DNA of 53,399 nt from Cyanobacteriota bacterium. GTDB lineage: Bacteria; Cyanobacteriota; Cyanobacteriia; Pseudanabaenales; Pseudanabaenaceae. Numbering within the stretch: position 1 is the first letter of the stretch; every line of letters starts with the position of its first letter. Positions 50,442-53,399 of the stretch are shown here, piece by piece. The notes under the pieces are model-generated. The model had not been told where the DNA came from. It was given only the letters and a program-made list of their open reading frames with translations, and did no database searches. The stretch spans positions 1 through 53,399 of the forward strand of contig JANXUJ010000106.1 of NCBI GenBank assembly GCA_025356295.1. Direction: 5' to 3'. The position numbers and the translations under genes are program-made.

Positions 50442-51602
50442 TTATCTTCGATAAGACTTTAAAAACTGATCCACTCCTCTAGCGATCGCCTCAGCCATGC
50501 GCTCTTGATAAGCACTATTAACCAATTTTGCTGATTCTGACGGATTGGTGATAAATCCAGTCTCTACTAAAATCGCTGGCATTGAAGTTTTAGCAATCAC
50601 ATGAAATCTAGCCGACCTCACACCACGGTCAGTTGCACCTGTACTAGTAATAATTTGCTCATGCACAAACTCTGCTAGGCTCTTCCCAAGAGACGCACCT
50701 GGAGCATGATAAGTTTCAACCCCATTTACCTGAGAAGCATTTGCACTAAGAGAATTAACATGAACACTAACAAATGCACTAGCTCTAGCATTTTCGGCAA
50801 TCTGCACTCTGGGTTCTAAATCAAGATCAATATCTTCAGTGCGTGTATACATCACTGCATATCCCATTTGCTGCAATATCCTGCCTAGCTGCTTACTCAC
50901 TGACAGCACAATATCTTTTTCATACACGCCATTTCTAGTTGCACCTACATCCGGACCACCATGTCCCGGATCGATCACGATCAATTCACGCCCAGTCGTA
51001 TTTCCATAGTTTCTATTTCCATAGTTTGTTTGAGCTGGCGATCGCGAAAGTGTTAAACCACTTGTAACTACTTGTCTAACACTATTTAGTTGTAAAGCGA
51101 TCTCCTGCGAACTTGTCCTCGCCGTCTCGCGAATTTGCCAACCCTCAATCGTCTTGACTGTTACAACCACCGCATCACCCACCTGATTAAGCCGAATCTG
51201 CTCAATCGGACTATTTGTTCCCAAGATGGGACGGCGTAACTGTGCTGATATCCGCGCCATAGGAATCGTGAAACTATAAGTATTAGTCGCTAAATTCAAG
51301 CTGCTGCGATAGGCGATCGCCCGATTTGCCTGAATTACAAGTTGACCGTAACCATTAAAAGTTAAGCCCTCAATCGTTGTTGGCAAATTACTGTTACTAA
51401 TTATAGAATCTGGACTATTAGCTACAGTCGGCAACCCTATCTCAGAAAGAGATTTATTCGCTTGTTTGCTGACATCTCGTAACGGTTGATCCAGTAAAAT
51501 CTGCGCCTTAGTCGCCTCTGTACTTACAAAGGTACTAGCCATTAAGAAAAACAGCAGCCATAGCGATCGTCTGTAATGTTGGTTCAAAAAAATTACTCCC
51601 AT
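50442..51602 (-). CDS. AMIN-domain N-acetylmuramoyl-L-alanine amidase, paralogue
   Basis: 386 residues from ATG 51602. A signal peptide (RSLWLLFFLMASTFVSTEATKAQ), an AMIN domain (about 72-165; TIEGLTFNGYGQLVIQANRAIAYRS) and an Amidase_3 domain (about 205-383) with DPGHGGPDVGA, YEKDIVLSVSKQLG, SVHVNSLSA and AILVETGFITNP. All zinc and catalytic residues are present. It has the same plan as the gene at 49242, about 70 bp downstream, so they are a tandem duplication, as seen in other cyanobacteria. Position between murI and its paralogue suggests a cell-wall operon. Confidence 0.91.
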   Translation of the reverse strand: MGVIFLNQHYRRSLWLLFFLMASTFVSTEATKAQILLDQPLRDVSKQANKSLSEIGLPTVANSPDSIISNSNLPTTIEGLTFNGYGQLVIQANRAIAYRSSLNLATNTYSFTIPMARISAQLRRPILGTNSPIEQIRLNQVGDAVVVTVKTIEGWQIRETARTSSQEIALQLNSVRQVVTSGLTLSRSPAQTNYGNRNYGNTTGRELIVIDPGHGGPDVGATRNGVYEKDIVLSVSKQLGRILQQMGYAVMYTRTEDIDLDLEPRVQIAENARASAFVSVHVNSLSANASQVNGVETYHAPGASLGKSLAEFVHEQIITSTGATDRGVRSARFHVIAKTSMPAILVETGFITNPSESAKLVNSAYQERMAEAIARGVDQFLKSYRR

Positions 51603-51632
51603 CAAATTGACTAGAGCTTGCCAATCAAAACT

Positions 51633-52463
51633 TTAAGACAGCAATTCTACAGGAGATAGGCAAACTTTTTCCACCAAAGGTAACTTTCCTAACCAACGCC
51701 GAGATACCTGAGCAAAGCGATCTGGCTCACCACTCACAAAAAATCGAGTTTCAGCATATCCATACTGATTATCCAAACATCTTAGTCCCATCAAATCCAA
51801 CTCCTGACCCGCCGCCCTTACCACATATGCCGCAGGATTAACCAAAGTCACATGAGCAGGCAAAATTTGACGTAAAACCCTTGACAAATGCGGGTAATGC
51901 GTACAACCCAAAACCAAAGTATCAATATTTGCATCAATGAGTGGCTGTAAATACTGCTTGGCAACTTGCAATGTATAGGGATCATGAACGCGATCGGACT
52001 CAATCAAAGGTACAAACTCAGGGCAATCTATCTGAAAAACTTGAGCCTGTGGATCACTCTCACAAATTGCCCGCACATAAGCCTTACTCTTCACCGTTGC
52101 CGTAGTTGCAATTACCCCAATCCGTTTCCCCTTACCGACAGCTGCCCGCGCCCCTGGCAAGATCAAACCTAAAATTGGCAAATCAAAATCTTTTTGGACT
52201 ATATCTAGCGCCAATGCCGAACTGGTATTACAAGCCATGATTGCCATCTTGACTCCTTCAGACTGCATCCAGTACAAAATCTCATATACATACTCAATAA
52301 TTTCCGCAGGAGATCGCTTTCCATAAGGTAAACGCGCCGTATCGCCAAAATAAACCACAGATTCATTAGGTAATTGGCGATGAACCTCTTGCAAAACTGT
52401 CAGCCCTCCAACCCCACTATCGAATACACCAATAGGGAACCGAGCCTCCTGCTGTAAAACCAT
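51633..52463 (-). CDS. murI: Glutamate racemase
   Basis: 276 residues. Makes D-glutamate for peptidoglycan. The two catalytic cysteines are C78 in MACNTSSAL and C187 in GCTHYPHL, and the N-terminal IGVFDSGVGGLTVL and YFGDTARLPYGKR are family signatures. ATG at 52463 with GAGG in the ribosome-binding region GTGTGAGGACT. The two amidase genes follow on the same strand at a gap of 30 bp, so murI is probably the first gene of a small cell-wall operon. Confidence 0.96.
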   Translation of the reverse strand: MVLQQEARFPIGVFDSGVGGLTVLQEVHRQLPNESVVYFGDTARLPYGKRSPAEIIEYVYEILYWMQSEGVKMAIMACNTSSALALDIVQKDFDLPILGLILPGARAAVGKGKRIGVIATTATVKSKAYVRAICESDPQAQVFQIDCPEFVPLIESDRVHDPYTLQVAKQYLQPLIDANIDTLVLGCTHYPHLSRVLRQILPAHVTLVNPAAYVVRAAGQELDLMGLRCLDNQYGYAETRFFVSGEPDRFAQVSRRWLGKLPLVEKVCLSPVELLS

Positions 52464-52657
52464 TCAAGTCCTCACACTTCACATGAATCACAGTAAAGCA
52501 TACTTTTCTTAATGTACGCATCAGTGTAACTAATTAACCGCAAACACAAGTGCAATAGACACTTATACTTTTTCTAGGTAGTCTGTAACCCACATTGCGA
52601 TCAGCTATCTATTCACAAAATCCCCAATAGTTAAAACATTAATTCCAAAGAACCTTT

Positions 52658-53176
52658 ATGGATTTATCTCGCATCCCTCCTCAACCCAAAGCTGGCATTT
52701 TGAACGTCTTGATCGAAATTCCCGCAGGTAGTAAGAACAAATACGAATTTGACAAAGACCTCAACGCCTTTGCCCTAGATCGTGTCCTTTACTCTTCAGT
52801 CCAATATCCCTATGACTACGGATTTATCCCCAACACTCTTGCTGATGATGGTGATCCTCTTGATGGCATGGTGATCATGGATCAACCAACATTCCCTGGA
52901 TGCGTCATTCCTGCAAGACCCATTGGAATGCTAATCATGATTGATGGTGGCGATCGCGACGAAAAAATTCTTTGCGTCCCCGACAAAGACCCACGCTATG
53001 CCGAAGTCAAAACCCTATCCGACATCGCCCCCCACCGTCTTGAAGAAATTGCCGAGTTTTTTCGTTCTTACAAAAATCTAGAAAAGAAAGTCACCGAAAT
53101 CAGAGCATGGGAAGGCGTAGAGGCTGTACAAGCCCTCGTAACCAAATCGATCGAAGCGGCATTGCCCAAATCCTAA
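52658..53176 (+). CDS. ppa: Inorganic pyrophosphatase, family I
   Basis: 172 residues. Hydrolyses pyrophosphate to drive biosynthetic reactions; cytoplasmic hexamer. [42 protein letters not shown] with the metal-binding Asp cluster, and VPDKDPRY are complete. ATG at 52658, divergent from murI. A short CTAAAAC/GTTTTAG palindrome follows the stop codon. Confidence 0.97.
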
Positions 53177-53260
53177 AACTGTTTTAGAGCCTACAATCCT
53201 TCTATCGTAAGGAATAGACGAGCTAAGTTGAACCTTTTAAAAACTTTCTCGCAAAAGTGC

Positions 53261-53399
53261 TTGACAAACCAAAGTAAACGAGATAACTTAGTAAAGCGCT
53301 GAAGGGGAGCGGAGCGAAAGCGAAGCCCACCCGACCTGAAAGGGAGCGCCAAGAACCTAGACAACCAAATAGTTTGAAAGCTTTAAGAAACCAATAAAC
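53261..53399 (+). promoter_or_regulatory. Probable rRNA-operon promoter and leader
   Basis: TTGACA at 53261-53266 and a TAACTT/GATAAC -10 region near 53282-53289 are followed by a GC-rich, self-complementary stretch and then GAACCTAGACAACCAAATAG. The last sequence is very like the boxA antitermination motif of cyanobacterial rRNA spacers (GAACCTTGAAAACTGCATAG as I recall it). The 16S gene would lie just beyond the window. No RNA gene itself is visible here. Confidence 0.5.

Noticed and set aside
1..53399. Prophage, defence island or tRNA genes
   Set aside because: No phage structural genes, restriction enzymes, toxin-antitoxin pairs or tRNA T-loop sequences were found; apart from tnpB and the small palindromes the content is core cyanobacterial.

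Overview
The window is chromosomal DNA of a filament-type cyanobacterium, most like Pseudanabaena or a close relative (inference). The evidence is the divergent psbN/psbH pair, a CAAD/CURT1 thylakoid protein, the pil-type chemotaxis cluster, several cyanobacterium-restricted small families, and the very frequent HIP1 octamer GCGATCGC and its fragments, both in genes and between them. About 45 protein genes are supported, together with an SRP RNA gene and a probable rRNA-operon promoter/leader at the right end.

Layout. 1-10.8 kb, all on the minus strand: queG with an overlapping J-domain/TPR gene, a secreted TPR protein, a membrane protein with a BamE-like tail, alanine dehydrogenase, a MASE1 hybrid histidine kinase, a LON-domain protein, a PH-domain protein, argG, the SRP RNA gene ffs and a DUF7219-type small protein. 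11-14.5 kb: a membrane PAS/SpoIIE phosphatase on plus faces speY (homospermidine synthesis) on minus across a bidirectional terminator. 15-29.7 kb: a seven-gene chemotaxis-like operon (TPR-MCP, CheW-REC, PATAN-REC, CheY, CheW, TPR-MCP, hybrid CheA) that probably controls type IV pilus motility. It is interrupted by a TnpB gene that overlaps the stop codon of the PATAN-REC gene by ATGA. 29.8-35.2 kb: a LivH-type permease, yidD, sdhA, a pentapeptide-repeat protein and an M23 peptidase. 35.4-41.6 kb: a tautomerase, a GNAT acetyltransferase, two tandem von Willebrand A proteins (the second with an OmpA tail), a DUF6679-type protein and rqcH. 41.6-46.7 kb, minus: NlpC/P60, dnaK, CAAD protein, STAS protein, 3-methyladenine glycosylase, moaE and psbN. 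46.8-49.2 kb, plus: psbH, tatA, pth and a nucleotidyltransferase. 49.2-53.2 kb: tandem AMIN-amidase genes and murI on minus, then ppa on plus.

The intergenic DNA is unusually structured. More than a dozen long hairpins share a GCGC(AAA/TTA/TTC)GCGC-like core, and several also share AAAACCCAGAA arms. One is an 81-bp palindromic element with terminal inverted repeats and an 8-bp direct repeat at its borders, like a MITE. A 15-bp motif occurs three times, and 15-bp tandem duplications recur inside coding linkers. No CRISPR array, tRNA gene or prophage was found. The best candidates for new biology are the TnpB gene joined to the chemotaxis operon (with RNA-like hairpins at both ends), the kinase-less CheW-REC protein, and the tandem vWA / vWA-OmpA gene pair.
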